Shown here in pieces: positions 18,255-19,457 of a stretch of DNA of 19,457 nt; position 1 is the stretch's first letter; every line of letters begins with the position of its first letter. The notes beneath the pieces are model-generated. The model saw only the letters and a program-made list of their open reading frames with translations. It was not told the DNA's origin and did not search any database. The translations under genes were made by a program, and so were the position numbers. The stretch covers positions 1 to 19,457 of the forward strand of contig JAKOGH010000591.1 in NCBI GenBank assembly GCA_024811115.1. Reading direction: 5' to 3'. The stretch comes from Terana coerulea (taxonomy: Eukaryota > Basidiomycota > Agaricomycetes > Polyporales > Phanerochaetaceae).

Positions 18255-18503
18255 TCGCTCGCATTCCACCTATCGAGGCCGAATTTAAGCATATAAGTCT
18301 TGATTAGAACTGCAGAGGTAAACCCACCAGTCCCAGCCAAAGTTCTCGACGGATGGGTCCAGCTGCGGAGCGCCGGAATTAGGCGAAGACACATCCGGGC
18401 GGCCTCCGAAGCGTGCGGATACGTGCATCGCTGGCCGCGCAATAGCGGGAGAGAGCAAGAATCCCGCTGCGATGAAAAGAGGTATAACAATAGTGCAGCG
18501 CAT
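18221..18503 (-). CDS. Gene C: short secreted protein with one GAP unit
   Basis: Exons 18328-18503 and 18221-18269 (minus), with a phase-2 intron of 58 nt (GTGGGT donor, GCTTAAAT branch, GATAG acceptor), give 74 residues. Residues 1-22 form a signal peptide (MRCTIVIPLFIAAGFLLSPA, IA). Residues 43-57 read SGAPQLDPSVENFGW, matching the DSAPPLDPVIEGL of gene A and DGAPTVDPTIEGL of gene B. The product ends DYRGWFSSKSS. Without splicing, the frame would run on for a few residues past WDWW to a different end. An in-frame upstream ATG (18558-18560) exists, but the signal peptide starts at 18503. Exon 1 is well supported; exon 2 is less so, because the opposite strand is also coding-like. Confidence 0.6.
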
Positions 18504-19227
18504 CGAATGAAGAAAGGTGTTGGGGCTAGAAAGCGTGTGGTCAGCAAGCACGAACCGCATGGTTGAGTTGTAGAGGGAATGTACCAGCCAGTGCCGAGGA
18601 TATCAGAAGGGCTTCTTGTTCCAGAGAAGCTTGGAGTCTGGGATACACCGCCAGACGGGTTTATGTCCTGTTCTGATAATTTGATATGGACCCATGTTTA
18701 CTAGAAAGTACTGGTGCTATCAGACCGCAGCGTGTTCCACCAGCGTACATACTGTCACGTATTTGTCCTTGTTCAAGAGATTAAAATGCACCCGCAGTGT
18801 TAACAGCGGAAGTATCTCACACTGGTGTATCGAATCAATGAGATCATGTTGAGTGTAAAGCAAATTCTTACTCATCAGCAGATGGTCCCTGGATGACTCA
18901 AGCCAATTCGACAGATGCCTGCGAAGCCAGTACTACCCGGTGGAGGCGGGAACTCGGCCGCCTTAGGCATATTTCGCCTGCAAGCAGTGCGTCGGACTGC
19001 TATGATATGCGCAGGTGATATCACTGTTCGGCATTCAAGTAATACTATCCAGGATGATCAGCGGTTTCGGCGGGACCACAGCTTCAATGAACTGTTGAGT
19101 CAGATAGACGCTGTAAGCGCTCTGCTCACATCTTCTATTGTTCTACCAGGTTCCACCATGACGATGCCTATTGTCTATTGTCCTGGTACCTATTTGTGTC
19201 TGTTTGTAGTACAGCCACCCAGTATTG
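18504..19227. other. Region between gene C and the right-edge gene
   Basis: No gene is supported. It probably contains the two divergent promoters. A plus-strand frame (18915-19259) is open but runs through the TATA box at 19228 and looks spurious. Confidence 0.4.
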
Positions 19228-19236
19228 TATATAAGG
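19228..19236 (+). promoter_or_regulatory. TATA box of the right-edge gene
   Basis: TATATAAGG, followed about 75 bp later by a 5' UTR donor, the same arrangement as gene B. Confidence 0.6.
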
Positions 19237-19311
19237 CAGCCCTCTGCGCCATACTCTAATAAGACTCTTACAACTCTCAACCCACTAACGTGTGTATCAA
19301 CCAACCTACAG

Positions 19312-19385
19312 GTGAGTAACCATCCTAGCTTCCTCTAGGCCTCTCGGTAGGAGTGTACGCCGCTGTATGCGCTGCACTTCTACAG
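19312..19385 (+). other. Intron in the 5' UTR of the right-edge gene
   Basis: GTGAGT donor and TTCTACAG acceptor, 74 nt, ending 14 nt before the presumed start codon. Confidence 0.55.
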
Positions 19386-19399
19386 GTTATGAGCTCCCG

Positions 19400-19457
19400 A
19401 TGACGCGGTTGATTGCGCCGTCACTGGCAGCAACAACCAGCTTATTGGTATACTCGC
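19400..19457 (+). CDS. Start of a secreted protein, cut by the window edge
   Basis: ATG at 19400-19402 opens MTRLIAPSLAATTSLLVYS, a signal-peptide-like start similar in length and charge to MTKALTF of gene A. A five-codon upstream ORF (ATG 19389, stop overlapping the start as ATGA) precedes it. The TATA box, 5' UTR intron and start resemble genes A and B, so this may be another family member, but no GAP unit lies inside the window. Confidence 0.4.
   Translation, partial: MTRLIAPSLAATTSLLVYS

Noticed and set aside
18915..19259. Plus-strand 114-codon frame
   Set aside because: It runs across the TATA box of the right-edge gene and has no recognisable features.
1..19457. Bacterial-type features (operons, Shine-Dalgarno sites, CRISPR arrays, riboswitches)
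   Set aside because: None is present. Splice-interrupted genes throughout show this is eukaryotic nuclear DNA.

Overview
The window is fungal nuclear DNA, most likely from an agaricomycete (mushroom-type basidiomycete). Genes are cut into small exons by introns of about 40-75 nt with GTRNGT donors, CTRAY-type branch sites and YAG acceptors. Exons as short as 18 nt occur. Base composition is balanced and there are no operons. All exon models below were built by hand from splice signals, frame continuity and family consensus.

Layout: 1-140 holds the 5' end of a minus-strand gene. A small minus-strand gene lies at 721-1155, with one apparent frameshift. An alpha-methylacyl-CoA racemase-type CoA-transferase family III gene (1594-3219, minus) has all three catalytic residues and a peroxisomal C-terminus. 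3.2-5.8 kb is largely empty apart from a repeated G-rich palindromic motif. A possible small minus-strand gene (5832-6126) and a single-pass membrane protein (6291-6876, plus) follow. A short secreted protein (7733-7909, minus) has a clear TATA box. 8250-9022 is an inverted duplication with 148-bp arms. 9151-9778 is a TA-flanked terminal-inverted-repeat element. 10.1-11.1 kb holds two weakly supported minus-strand gene models.

The most interesting part is 11.4-15.1 kb. Two related genes for secreted, repeat-containing precursors (A, plus, 11531-12385; B, minus, 14276-14907) flank a complete SAM-dependent methyltransferase gene (12762-14012). Both precursors have a signal peptide and GAP-centred units, two of 16 residues in each ([NDG]-[GS]-A-P-x(8)-L-R-x-G). 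All their introns are phase 2, so the repeat exons are symmetric modules, and both have an intron in the 5' UTR. A third, shorter relative (C, 18221-18503, minus) carries one unit. The right edge (19228-19457) holds the promoter, 5' UTR intron and possible signal peptide of what may be another member. I do not recognise this family and propose it as a candidate secreted peptide-precursor family.

Between B and C lie two diverged inverted copies of a tRNA-like, hairpin-ended repeat and a gene of unknown function with an apparent frameshift (about 16.9-17.4 kb). Several gene-like stretches are broken by one missing A or T in a short run. That may be real decay or homopolymer error in the assembly.
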